Assembly: GCA_038093975.1 (NCBI GenBank)
Contig: JBBPTG010000022.1
Span: forward strand, 62,001 to 126,000
From: Chalciporus piperatus
Taxonomy: Eukaryota; Basidiomycota; Agaricomycetes; Boletales; Boletaceae
DNA: 64,000 bases
Reading direction: 5' to 3'
The translations under genes were made by a program, and so were the position numbers. The notes below the pieces were generated by a model. That model saw nothing but the letters and a program-made list of their open reading frames with translations. It ran no database searches and was not told the origin of the DNA. How positions within the stretch are numbered: the first letter of the stretch is position 1; each line of letters starts with the position of its first letter. Shown piece after piece: positions 23,316-34,383 of this stretch.

Positions 23316-23947
23316 TGATCATGATTCTCATTCCTAGACCTGTCCCGTTTTTCGTGCGATCGGTTGCTGTGCTGTGTTCGTGCCATCCAAATCATTGCCA
23401 GTGGAAGACAGTTGAAAATTTTGTAATGGACGATCGATGATCTCCTGTTCTTGTCCCGGCAATCCGCTTGTTGGTGTCTGGTCCCCGAGAAAAGACGAAA
23501 AATTAATGACAGGTAGGATAGATGTACTAGACGACTTCCCCAGTTTGCCCTTGTCCCGACGAATCGCGACACAGAATGTAGATAAGAAAGGTGAAAACCT
23601 TGTCCTCACGGGTGACGGGAGGGGAGCAGAAACATTCCGAAGGGTTTGCCATGTCTTCGACGAACGATGATCAGCGACGAGAGATGCATGTGCAGGAAAC
23701 CGTCGTCTCTCCGTTGCGCTCATTGACGAGCGGATCCGAAAAACCTGGAGGAGATACCATCTCCGGCTGTACTCGATCGCCAACATGACAGGTGGAGACG
23801 TCGGAGGCCTACCCAAACCCGAATTGAAGACGGGAAAACAGCAACATAGTCATTCGACAGAAATGCGATAGCGGGGTAGAATACAATCCACGCATTGTCA
23901 CGGGTGCCACGAAAGGGGTATACTAGACAAAACATACAGGTGAGGGT

Positions 23948-25770
23948 TCAGGAAGTGTCGGATGATTGGACAACAGCAGAGAGCTCTAGGATATCCTGCA
24001 CTGCAGGGCGCGAGGGTGGGTGGTTGGGAATGCCAGCATTGCTGGCCTCGGGTGGACTATTTCGAGGTAAAGACTGCTCAACGGGAATGTTCTCTCGTTC
24101 TCGTTCTCGCCCCGCCGTCGCTCTAGGCCGCCGGCGGGACAAGAGCCCACAACATCCGATTTCGTTAATTTCTGGTTCAGCGATCGAGTCGTTCCCGCTC
24201 TCTTCGCTGCTCTCTCCGGAAACGGACTCTTCGACGATCATGAGAGGAGGGGTGGGTGCTGAGTCAGAAGGGGTGGAAGGGTCGTTGCTGATGGTGGACC
24301 TTGAAGCAACCTGTGTACCCTATCCGAAACAGACTTATTCAGTACGTGTGATCAAAACGGGGGTGATTGGCTTACTGGTTCCGCCCGTCCCATGTATATT
24401 GGGTGCGAGCGATTGAGTACAAATCGGGGCAACATCTTCCAAAACCTCCAGGAGATCATTGAGCGCTGTACCCGGGGAGGAGCGGATGGGTTCGCTCTTG
24501 AATGGTCTTGAAGGGGACGGGGGCGACGTGATGCAGACACCTACAAAGTGCCGGAATTAAGCGTGAATGTCTGGCAATAGAGTAATGAAACTTACATCGT
24601 GGAAATCAAAGTCAGGTTCACGAATGATATTTGATGGGACGTCGGGTGAAATGACTGCTGATTGCTACATACATGGAATGTCAGACATGCGAGAGGCACA
24701 GAGGGCTAGAACGCACGTCAAGTAGGGGGTCGGGGGTCTGTAGCGTGAACGTCAGTTTATGAAATTAACGATCGAATGAACAATGGAACCTTTCGATTGT
24801 TATTGTCCCACCACGGGACGCGCCAAGCTGAGATGTTCCCCCCTTCCCCACTGCATGCAACAAATTCCCCAGAACGAGAAAACGCAACTGCCATCACGAA
24901 TGAACCATGGTTGAGTGGCTCTCCGACAGGCAAGCGCGAGTCCACGTTCCAAAGAATGACTGTGTTGTCATTCGATCCGCTGGCAAGCCATTTTCCATCG
25001 GGAGAGAGGGACAGACACCTCACTGAGTCGCGATGGGATTGTTTTGGTTCATCGATGACCTTGCCCGTGCTCGAATCCAATGAACGGATCCGACCGTCCT
25101 CACAGGTAAAGAAAAGTCGGTCAGATTGCTCAGATGACCAAACAACAGCAAGTAACCCGCGAGAACCAGCGACTTCGAGTGGTCCAAAGATTTTTTCGCC
25201 ACTTGCAGCATCAAGAACGAGGATCGAGGAGCTGTATGCTATTGCGAGTTTATCGCCTTCGGGAGAGAAACAAGCTGAGTTGGCATACCGAATCCCTCTG
25301 TTGGAGTCGTGGCTGATGAAATTTCTGATTCGCATGGTCCCCGCCATCTCCCATATGACGATCCCATTGGAATGACAACTCGCGAGGAGCTCTTCGTTTT
25401 GAGACAAAGCCATGCACCGAGCACGACCATAATCCTCGGTCGACCACGGGCCGTTAGTGAGTTCGTCCGTGTCCGTGTTCCATACCCTCAGACGTTTATC
25501 CTCGGTTGCACATGAAATAATCCGCCCGTCTTCTGTGGCGATGACCGCAGTCGCCCAACCCTGGTGCACCATCGAGCTACCCTCTTGCGTACCAATCGTC
25601 AAATTCCATATCCGCAAGGTGCTATCTCTTGAGCCAGCCACGACCCGGCCATCGGCAAGCCATGCTATACATCTTGTCCACTTTGTTGCAAGTTCTTCAG
25701 GACCTTGTATGGTGAACGTTGGGCTTAGGCTTTTCTCTGCAGGTTCAAGTGCGTTGTCCGAGTCTGTCAT
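23948..25770 (-). CDS. WD40-repeat protein, copy A
   Basis: Five exons on the minus strand. Exon 1 (25770-24790) encodes MTDSDNALEPAEKS and seven WD40 blades (GTLRIWNL-like, KRLRVWNT, GIVIWEMA, NTVILWNV, NISAWRV). Then come a 21-nt exon (24717-24737, TPDPLLD), an exon encoding QSAVISPDVPSNIVREPDFD, an Arg/Pro-rich exon with WRFWKMLPRFVLNRS, and a final exon with an acidic stretch, GCCGLLSRRRPRAT and the end SSDTS. Without splicing the frame would stop at FIRSLIS, but all downstream exons stay open and match copies B and C, which supports splicing. WD40 propellers bind proteins; the CC plus basic stretch could be a lipid-anchoring site (inference). A NACHT relic lies directly upstream in the same orientation, as in copy B. 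Confidence 0.85.
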
Positions 25771-26289
25771 AGTCGTAGGTCTGAGGAGAAATGAGTAAAA
25801 GCGGAGGAGATGAAGACACAGGACGAACCTTCAACCTTCAGGCCTTCAGGACTGAGCGATGATCGATGAGCGTGGCAGACGAAAGTTGCATTGTGTACTC
25901 GTTGTGGACATCAGTGGGTCCATTTGCGTAGATATTTCAAACTCAATTGATTGTACCGAACGCAGCTCGATCATTTCATCTGCAATCTACAGTTTCTTCA
26001 CTCATACCGATGCGCGGACATCACGCAGTAAATCTTTAACACCCAAGCACAACCCGTCACTCCTGGCAATTCATGTAAAGTTCGGTGTTGTCTACATTAC
26101 CGTAAACCAAATGTAAGATTGAATTGCGAGAGTGTGATACTTTCCCCATGGTCCGTCGCGAGCATGACCTTGACTTTGTCCCCTGTGTAGACACCAGCCT
26201 CCTAGCGTACAGCCTGCCCGTGAGCACTGCTGCACCCTCAGTCTCCGCCGTCACGCCCTTCGGCAGACTCCATTCCTACTACTCTCGCC

Positions 26290-27059
26290 AAGACACACGC
26301 CCCCGCTGGAGAAATGTGAGTACCATAGCGGTTGACTGCATGTTCTGGACAGAAACTTGTGGCAACCGTGGAGGAGTGATTGAATGCAGATGGTAGTAAT
26401 TACGCTTGGTTGAATGCCGCGATGATTTTGAATTCCAGATGCACACCGTGTGCGTGAAGTGTTGTGAATCTCGACCCGATGGAGCCTACCATTTTGCTGA
26501 GGACTTGACACTCGTCAAACGATGCCACCAGGTACCCAGAGAGCTGCAGAACGTCAGAAAGGGTTTCATGGCCTGTTTCGGGCCTTGGCCAGGTCATTGA
26601 ACCAAATGCTCTTGTTTGTCGGGATCGTGTGGCAAGGTGTACAACACCTGTGTGATGATGGAGCGCATCACTTCCGCTGAACGCTCGTTGCGAAATTCGC
26701 AACAGAAAATGCTAGGACTTCCCCATCCTGTGACGTGTTTTTGAGGGTCTATCTGCAGGCAAGTCAGAGAGATCGTGGGACGGCAGTAAAGGACGTACGC
26801 TATAACGGATTTTCCTGCACCCGCTAGCATCAGGTGAAAGTTGACCTGAATGGGCTTTCAATGAATCTCTCGCGTTTCTTTGACGCCATAAAGACACTGT
26901 CGCTCCTCCATGCTTGCACTGCAGCTCTGCAAAGAACCATACAAATGGCTGGTTGGCGTAACGACAAAGTGACATCTTGACCTTCGCCACAGTTCAAACC
27001 ATTGATCCATATCAAAAATCCTCTGCGCTTGCGTCCCTGGTCATCCATAAAGGAGGGTC
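26290..27059 (-). pseudogene. NACHT NTPase relic upstream of WD40 copy A
   Basis: Minus-strand sequence contains a P-loop (LAGAGKSVIAY), an intron-like break, and GWGSPSIFCCEFRNERS with EVMRSIITQVLYTLPHDPDK, the pattern of fungal NACHT domains of STAND/NLR proteins (FxCDFRNERSxSAxEVMRS). The frame then breaks (stop after EHLVQ), and a further piece reads VASFDECQVLSKMV. Compared with the right copy, this one lacks the SISA residues but does not have the extra T in the IFxCxF segment. Each arm has thus decayed by its own route. It lies about 0.5 kb upstream of the WD40 gene in the same orientation, the order expected of a NACHT-WD40 receptor. Confidence 0.62.
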
Positions 27060-27198
27060 ATATAAAGGATTGGTTTGGCACAAAATGTAAGGCGATGCCA
27101 CAATAGTACTGGCTCGAAAAAAGAATTTAGCGTGGTTTCCGATATTGCATAGGTCCTAGGCTATGCGATATATATGACGAAGGTGGATGATAACTTGA

Positions 27199-27312
27199 TC
27201 TGCGGGAGGAAGAGTTGCTGGCGACGAGAAGGGACTTGCGCGCGAGCTGGCATCTGATGGCTTCGCCGTGGTTGTGGTTGACACGATCGCGAGGACTCAA
27301 ATGAGCGGCTAA
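27199..27312 (+). pseudogene. Short-chain dehydrogenase N-terminal relic
   Basis: An open stretch of 37 codons reads KGLARELASDGFAVVVVDT, which resembles the cofactor-binding helix and second strand of short-chain dehydrogenases (GIGxAIAxxLAxDGxxVVVxD). It ends at a stop after MSG. No upstream TGxxxGIG and no downstream YxxxK are seen nearby. A fragment or chance similarity is possible. Confidence 0.35.
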
Positions 27313-27731
27313 GTTTACAATCCAGTGCCTGGGGCGCCGGGAACTGAGGTTGCCTGGACAAACGCTTCTTCGCTTGTTGTGATCTGAAACATTACGGACA
27401 CAGCCAACGTTTCGCTCTATCATTGAACGTGCCACGGGGTACCTGCAGTTTCAAGCTCAAGTTCGAGTCTTTAATGAAGCAAGACGGCTACTCCAAACAC
27501 AATACATCAAGTGCGACGACGATGCACCCGCACTCCAGGGAATATCGATATCTATACTATACGCTCGAATAACGAAGATAAGTAGGATAACCGCCGAGTC
27601 ATCGTCGACCATGCCCCAAATGGGGTGCCCGACACCACGACGACCTCTCTCCGATTAGATAAAGGTTACACTATGCCATCCAATAGCAACATCATGCTCT
27701 TGCCCCTGCGAATTCAGGGAGCTCGATGGGA
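27313..27731. other. Spacer, nothing recognised
   Basis: About 420 nt between the dehydrogenase-like fragment and the 3' end of the Cys-rich protein gene. No coding feature supported. Confidence 0.4.
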
Positions 27732-30700
27732 TCAACCCACCATACCAAACCGAACGACGGTTCGTCGTCCATGATACCATAGATGCGACTCGTCGGGCAC
27801 AATGATGGCCTCGAGCTCACCGGAGAGCTTCTTGACGAGTGGGATCGTTTGGGGAGTAGTGGGCTTCGACACCTCGTTCGTAGATGTAGTTCCCGACTTG
27901 CTCGTGTCCGCGTTCGTATCGTTATCGGTATCTGTCACCTTCACCTTCACCTTCACCTTCTCCTCATCCCCATCCACATCCATGCGGTCAATGCCCGGAC
28001 TCGGAGAAAGCGGGCGTAGCTGGGCGAGTAACTCGAGCGAGCACGTAAACCGCATGATGATCCCCCCAGAATCGATCGCAAACGCCTCTCCAGATCTAAC
28101 GACGACGTGAAAACCAGGCGCATGAGCAAACGAAGACGAACGTGTGGCATGAACGAAAAGAAAAAGGCGTTTTTTTCTCACTTGAACTTGGCGCACAGCA
28201 TGCGCTCCAACTCTGTCACGATGACAGACACCTCCTTCCGCATCGCCTCCACGGCATCCAGACTCTGGGGTTGCTCCTCACCCTTGGACCCACCCCGTGG
28301 GGCAGATATGATCGAATACTCGCCCGCAAACCCGAACACCATCGGGATCCTCTCAGGCTTCCACGACACCCCTCCCCCACCTCCTCCATCCACACCCTCG
28401 CCCCCTCTACCCCACCCACATTCCGCCAACTTGGCTCTCAAAAACAAAATCTGCCCATCTACAAACCCCCTCAACTGCGCCTCAAACGACCCCATCAACG
28501 CACTCCGATGTTGATATGCCTGAAACCGCGGTACGACCTCGCGCTGGCACGATTCAGAGGGATCGACAGTGTCCATCAGCACTAGCGCATCGCGTTTGCG
28601 ACGAGCGCGGGTGCGACAGCGGGGACAGGTCTTCCATTTGTAGATGTCTGGGAGAGGGATACGCGTGCGACAATGGCGCACCGAACATGGACGGGAATGT
28701 CGAAGCGTGAGCGTGAGCGTCGACTCGGGGTCGTCTAGATCCGGGCTGAGAGAACGCCATCGAGGGGCGGAAAGATCGGGTGATTTGAACGGATCTGTGA
28801 AACGATTTTCGAAAATGACGCTCGTTCGGACGATCGAAAATATACGCAAAAAAAGGGGGGGAGTATCGAAGGCGAGAGAGAGACTCACCGAGACCGAGCA
28901 CATGTCGCAATTTCCTATACCGGGATTTTTGATACTCGTTTTGCGTTCTCCGACACGCCGCACACGCCTTCCACCGATGATCTTTTGGAAGAGCGATGTT
29001 ACATCGTTTGTAGGAACATTTTCGGAGGGAGGTGTGTGAGGGGAGTCGGTAAATGAGTAACGGGATGCGGATTTTGAGACTGTTGGAATCGCGGGGCTTC
29101 TCGTGCAACCCAGCCTCGAGGTCAGGCTCGGGCTCGGGCTCGGGCTCGGGCCCAGAATCAGAGACGGAATCGGAATCGGAATCGGAGTCGTCGCTGTCAG
29201 AAAGATTAGTGAGGTCGCTGTCCCAGCCTGGTATGTAGCGCTCGACGTCGCCACTGCCTTTGCTAGGGGAGGAGCTACGTGGAGGCGGGTCAGTACCCAA
29301 AGGATCTTGCTCTTCGGTGTCCGACGTCTGCTCAAGCATCAAAGCTACCTCCCTCGCCTCGGCCGAGTCCGCTGAAGACGTCATCGAAATCGTGCTGGGA
29401 CGTCTCGAAGGACCAGGATCTTCCATGGCAGCCTTCTTTCGTTCCCTCCAGGCGCCAAGACAACACTTGACGCATCGTTGCATGCAAGTGTGACTGGGCA
29501 ATACATCATTGCAACCTGGCGTCTGACACTGGCGCTAAAGACAGTAACGCAGATTCTGAGTCCCAAATCCAAACAAGGAAAGACACCACTGACCTGTGGA
29601 CGATCATCTACCGGAACAGCCACGTCGTCCAGCGTAGGGATGATCTTTAACCCACTGTTCACCAGCTCACGTAGTGAAGTCGAGGGGGCTCGTGAGATCA
29701 CTGATTGTTTCCGCGCAACTTTTCCAGCAGCCTGGTCAGTAGCAATAACGAATCAGTGGAAGATCACCAACCCCCGACAAAGACATCGAGAACGAACCTC
29801 CGGGGGCATGAGTTCAAGGTCGACATCCGCGATCTTCTCGTCCTCCGTTGATTTGGCCTTTGCCTCCGAGGCAGTCGGAGTGGGTGGGCTAGATTCAGGG
29901 ATGTCCTACAACGGATTAGAACACGGACGTGGACAAGGAGTGAACTAATGGATACCTCTGGATAGATCAGGTCAAGGTCCATATCATCGTCGTCATCTGC
30001 AGCCGCCGACGCGGCTTTCGCTTTCTCAGCAGCTTCCCTCAACAAGGACTACATCCCAAAGATAACAAACAACGTATCATCAGATCTCCAAAAATATCGT
30101 CATTTCTACAAAGAAAAACCCCGACTCACAGCACGAACGAGATTGAGCGATTCTCGTGGAAGTGGATACGTCCGTTCCTTGGCCCGTCTCGGGACGCGTT
30201 TCGGAAGGACCATAGGTGGAGCAGGCGGTGGACGACTGAATCCAGCGCCAGCACACGTCTCGCACATGTCCCCACTGACGTACGGAGACAATCGCGCACC
30301 GCAACCAAAGCGCATACATACCCTCAGCATGTCCTCTCCCCGTCTCAGCGCGGTCATGTCCACCCTGTCGCTTGTATTCGTGCCCGTGTTCGTGTTCGTG
30401 TTCGCATCTCTGAGGGGCGTTGCTGCCGATATCGGTGCTGGTACAGCTGTTGAAGAAGATGGAAGCAAGAATGCAGGGGAGTGTGTATATGTGAACCCTA
30501 TGGAGAGCGCTGACACGCCAGATGGGGTCGTTATGGGTCTGACGACCGGATACGGGTTCCCTCGAGGGACGGCGCGTTCTTGGCTGTTTCCGTTGCGATT
30601 GACATTGTTGGAATTCACTGCGAGGGCAGCATTGCGGGACTGACAGGGTGGACAAAGGATATACGGGGTTTGGTATTGAGATGGGACGTCCAGCGGGACG

Positions 30701-31156
30701 TGACAGGAGATACACTTGACGGACGTTGACGTCGACGTCTTCGTCGATGGTTTAACCTGGGGGCGACGTATCCGGTCGTTAATTAGCATGCACTCCGGAT
30801 CAACGGGTCAAAGGGGCGGGTTGTCCTCCGCGAGGGCGGGCGAGCGGGCATATGAACGCGGCCGGACGAGGCCAACGAGAAAGACCTCGGATCATACAAC
30901 CTCGAAAGAAACAACTCACCATCGACGAACTCGCAACCGCGTTTGCCTGAACCTGGATCTGACGCGCTGCTGGTGGCGTCAATGCAGGCACGAGCCTGTC
31001 ATTGCCAGTGATGGTATTAAAGATGGGTGGGTTGATAGCTTCCATCGAGCGCTCCGGGGACCTGTATGGGGTGTAAAGACTGAACAGGCGCGAGTCGAGG
31101 GTAGTAATAGACGGGTCAAAGGACTTGGATTGTCGATGGGAATTGAATCCGAGCAT
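27732..31156 (-). CDS. Large protein with repeated Cys4 (zinc-ribbon-like) motifs
   Basis: Multi-exon gene on the minus strand, start MLGFNSHRQSKSFDPS at 31156, stop at 27732. Its mark is a recurring Cys4 motif: CISCHVP...CPPC near 30.66-30.72 kb, CMRFGCGARLS...CETC near 30.25-30.31, GCNDVLPSHTC...CVKC near 29.47-29.51, CSYKRCNIALP...CAAC near 28.95-29.0, and CSVRHCRTRIP...CPRC near 28.61-28.69. Spacing is C-x4-C-x12-14-C-x2-C in most. Between them are acidic, Ser/Asp and Pro-Glu repeats, short exons such as DIPESSPPTPTASEAKAK, and a C-terminal globular part (GEAFAIDSGGIIMRF, ending VVRFGMVG). The first Cys of the third motif may be lost by splicing, since it falls in an acceptor (TGTCAG). 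Zinc binding is inferred; a nuclear regulatory role is possible but not shown. I do not recognise a named family. Confidence 0.72.
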
Positions 31157-31634
31157 GTTTCAAACTTGGCACATCAAAGGAACTTGACCTCGATGCACGA
31201 TGCACGCGCAGAAAGCATGTCCTGTCCTGCCAGTTGTCCTGGTCCAAAAAGTCCGCCGCTGGAGGAACAAAGGCAAAAAAAAAAACGTTCAGAGTCTAAC
31301 TGAATCTAATTAGTAACGAAGACTCGACCCTAATCAAAAAAAAAATTGCGATTTGATCACGGTCTCTGATCGAATATCGCAAAATTGGTGACCTGCCAGG
31401 GAAGATCACATTGTCAATTTTTTCAAATATCTTGGAAACTGATCACCCCCCCGAGTGGTCTGCGGGACATGGGCTCTGAACCGATGTCGATATCGTATGA
31501 CGGCAACTCGGTCATCGTGGGTCCATTGACGCTCGTGTCATCCCTGCTGAGGCCAAATCATCACGGAAAAGTGTATAGAATTCAAGGCAAGTACAATATC
31601 AACGACCAAAACATACCCTCCCATCAACCACCAT

Positions 31635-34162
31635 TCAAATTAAATCCCCAACCCCACCTTCCCTCTTGGCCTTATCATAACACTCCAACGTCACGCTCGC
31701 CAAGAACCCAGGTATACACTGTTCCTCCTCCACCCAATAATGCATCAACTGCGGAAGATCCTGTGGCCCTCCCTCACCTTGCGCGACCAACTGCATCTTC
31801 GCACCATCCCCATCCGCACTCGACTTGCTCAGGGGTTGGAATACGAAAGAAGCAGAGAGATCGTATATCGACGTCACTCTCACTTGGCCGTTCGGGTAAA
31901 AGGCAAGCTTGAGTCCGAGGATCGACGCGATCGCTTCTCGGAACTCGGCGCTCTTGGCGGTGAAGACCTGCAGTGACGTGTGAATGGGGATCAAGATACA
32001 CCGAGAAATGAAGACGGCTCAGGATGCCGTCCGTGGACGGAGGGCGTACCTGCTGAAGTCGAAGTAACCGTTTCTCCTTCTGCTTCACTAATTCTTCAAG
32101 CTCTTCCTTCTCGTTGTGAACCACCTCCCAGCTCTCACGTGGGACGAGCTCTTCTCCTCGCGATGCACCTGCTTGAGCATCAGCGACCACCCCACTGTTC
32201 TCCAGATCTCTCAATCGTTTGATGAGCGCTTCGTTCTCGCTCTTGAGACGATCCATGACCGATTGACGGAGATCACTCCACTGTTGAGCAGGGTTGTCGC
32301 GAAGACACAAGACGCGCATGCCAGGAGGAACATGATTGCCTGCACCGATCTTTCCTCGCAGCTCGAATAGCGTTTGCTCCAACTCTTCGACCTTGTCTTC
32401 GTGCACTTTAACAGTCGTGCCCGCTTCTTCGAGAGCTAGACAAAGGCAAACGTTAAATCGATGGCACTGGGCGTCGAGGATGATGTTCGATTACCTTTGT
32501 TTGCCTCCTCGGCAGCAGCTTTGTGCTGTTCCATCTTCTGGCGTAGTTCTTTCCGCGAGAGCCTCGCACCGCTCGCACCATCCTCACTATCGATGGCATC
32601 CAGTGCGGTTTGGAGTTGTGAATTGGCGGCCCTGTACTCTTTGAGTGATTGTTCGAGTTGTTGGACACGCTGTGCAAGACCGGTCTCCGAACTCGAGACC
32701 TCACGAGAAGCCTGATCTTCAGCTGTGAAACTCGCCTGGAACGAAATCAGCAATCGTACGACAGGTAATGCATGGTACGCACCACGAGGGCTTGCAAGAA
32801 CCCGACTTCTCGCTCGGCGAGTTGGGCTCGTTGTTCTCGCCGTACCACCTTGTCTTTCAGTGATTGGACCTCGGTTTGTAGAGCACTTGTTACCCCTTGG
32901 GATTCTGACAGGGATTCGTTTACACGAGCAAGTTCGGCTTCGCGACTCCGAAGCAAAGCCACGTTCGCGCCGTGCTCTTCAAGCAATCGCGCGTGTGTCA
33001 GTCTGAGCGCTGACAGATTCTGGACGACCGACAAGGAAGCCTTGGAGGGTGTGCCAACATCGTTAGACTTGTTGGCCCTAAGAAACGTGTCGGCAATAAG
33101 TCTTTTACGCGTGACACGACGTACCATTCCTGTCTTTCTCGTCTCGCTGCTTCTACCTGCGCGTCTAACGAAACGACCTTTTCTCTGAGCTCGTCGACGA
33201 CCGAGACTTTCCTCTCCAACGCTCGTTTCTCCTCGCGAAGAACCTCGAGATTCGCGTGTCTGTCTTTATATCTCCCCAACTCTGCGCTCAACTTCGCGTT
33301 CGTCGTTTCTAGCGACCGAAGATACGACGCCTGTCGATGCAGTTCGTCGCGAATAACGCCCCAATTTTCATCTTCATCGCTTGTTCTTCTGACCATGGGT
33401 TCGTTAGCCGCCTCCACCGCGTCGAGTTTTTGCTGCAACGCGTGAATCGTGGCCTCTCGTTCCTCTGCGATCGATCGGTATTCCACGCGTTCTTGTTCGA
33501 GTTCATTGTTTCGTCTCGTTAATGTAGAGGATTGCGCTCGTTGTGCGACGACGAGTTGGTCGTGGGTTCGTTGGAGGTCTGAATACGCTTCTTCGAGTTC
33601 GATGTTGTCGTTTCGAAGGTCAGCGAGCGTCTCGCGCAAGGAGCTCAGATCAGCCTCTGCCTTTTTCTACCAACAAAACCCAATCGTTCACGCCAACACG
33701 TTCAAGCGAAACGAACGAACGAACGACGACGCACCTTGTCCTCCGCGCTCGCCTCACGTTCCCGCTCCTTTTCCTCCCGTTCCGCCTGTTCGCGTTCCGC
33801 AAGAAACCGTCTATCGCCCTCCAACCTCTCGATGGATATGTCCTTTTGACGGAGTTTGTTCTCGAGTTCGGTCTTGGCTGCTTGAGCGGCCAGGAGTTGG
33901 CGTTCGAGAGTGGCACGCGCGATGTGGGAGTTGAAGGCTTGAGAGCGTTGTTGACGTTTTGCGCTCGAGTGTTGTGGATCTGTGGACATGGTTAGCTAGA
34001 GTTCGGTGTTGGTGGGAGAGGAGTGTACTTGCCGCGCTCGAGTTCGGCCATGAGGGAGTCTCGTTTGGCGGTGGTGGTGGTGGTGGTGGTGCGGGCGAGT
34101 GAGCCGGCTGTTAAGAGAGCCCTCGAGGATGAGCGCGACGACGAGGACGCGCTTCCGTTCAT
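31635..34162 (-). CDS. MAD1: Spindle assembly checkpoint protein MAD1
   Basis: Long coiled-coil protein on the minus strand. The start at 34162 gives a short Ser/Thr-rich N-terminus that leads into AKRDSLMAELER, spliced to DPQHSSAKRQQRSQAF across an intron with a GC donor (GCAAGT...CACAG). Many exons of heptad-rich sequence follow. RVLCLRDNPAQQW near 32.31 kb fits the Mad2-interaction motif, and an EKRLLRLQQ stretch resembles the Bub1-binding RLK region. The C-terminal RWD-like domain is clear: AFYPNGQVRVTSIYDLSASF, VAQGEGGPQDLPQLMHYW and IPGFLASVTLECY. MAD1 recruits Mad2 to unattached kinetochores and nuclear pores. The gene is divergent from the DUF262 gene, with about 220 nt between starts. 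Confidence 0.95.
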
Positions 34163-34383
34163 TGTCGAGGACGATGAGCTCGAGTACTACGACTGCTTGT
34201 AGTACTACAGTAACTTGGATGAAGTGCACACCTTCCAAAACCGGAACCGACTGATTCTGTCAAATGGTCCAATCTGGCTCGGTCCTGCCACAGTGGCACA
34301 GTCACAGTACTACAGCAACTCCACAAAAAAAAAGAAAAGACTCGTCCTCCCCACTCAATCACCTACCACTCACCGATACACTC
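34163..34383. promoter_or_regulatory. Compact bidirectional promoter region with a repeated element
   Basis: The region between the divergent MAD1 and DUF262 starts holds a 15-nt direct repeat, AGTACTACAGTAACT at 34201-34215 and AGTACTACAGCAACT at 34306-34320. A related CGAGTACTACGA lies just inside at about 34182. The duplicated element is a candidate shared regulatory site; no factor is known. Confidence 0.45.

Larger units (their letters stand above)
20745..27059 (+). repeat. Left arm of a 6.3-kb inverted segmental duplication
   Basis: This interval reads, in reverse complement, almost the same as 49133-55428. The shared order is P-loop NTPase, captured cyclophilin 5' piece, WD40 gene with flanks, and NACHT relic. 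Edges were set where the two sequences stop matching: near GAGGGTC at 27059 (GACCCTCCTTTATGG versus GACTCTCCTTTATGG at 49133) and near the GTAGAAATCAAGGTCAAG element at about 20760. Arms differ by scattered substitutions and several small indels, so the duplication is not brand new. Confidence 0.85.

Noticed and set aside
23332..23816. Minus-strand frame of 160 codons downstream of WD40 copy A as a separate gene
   Set aside because: It lies in the 3' flank of the WD40 unit, and the equivalent flank in copies B and C does not keep the frame.
28142..28585. Plus-strand frames opposite the Cys-rich gene
   Set aside because: Composition is a shadow of the Pro/Gly-rich minus-strand exon; no start context or domain.
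27950..29190. CRISPR-like or tandem repeat array (CTTCACCTT and GGCTCG runs)
   Set aside because: These are short codon-level microsatellites within coding sequence (Lys-Val and Pro-Glu repeats), and the genome is eukaryotic.
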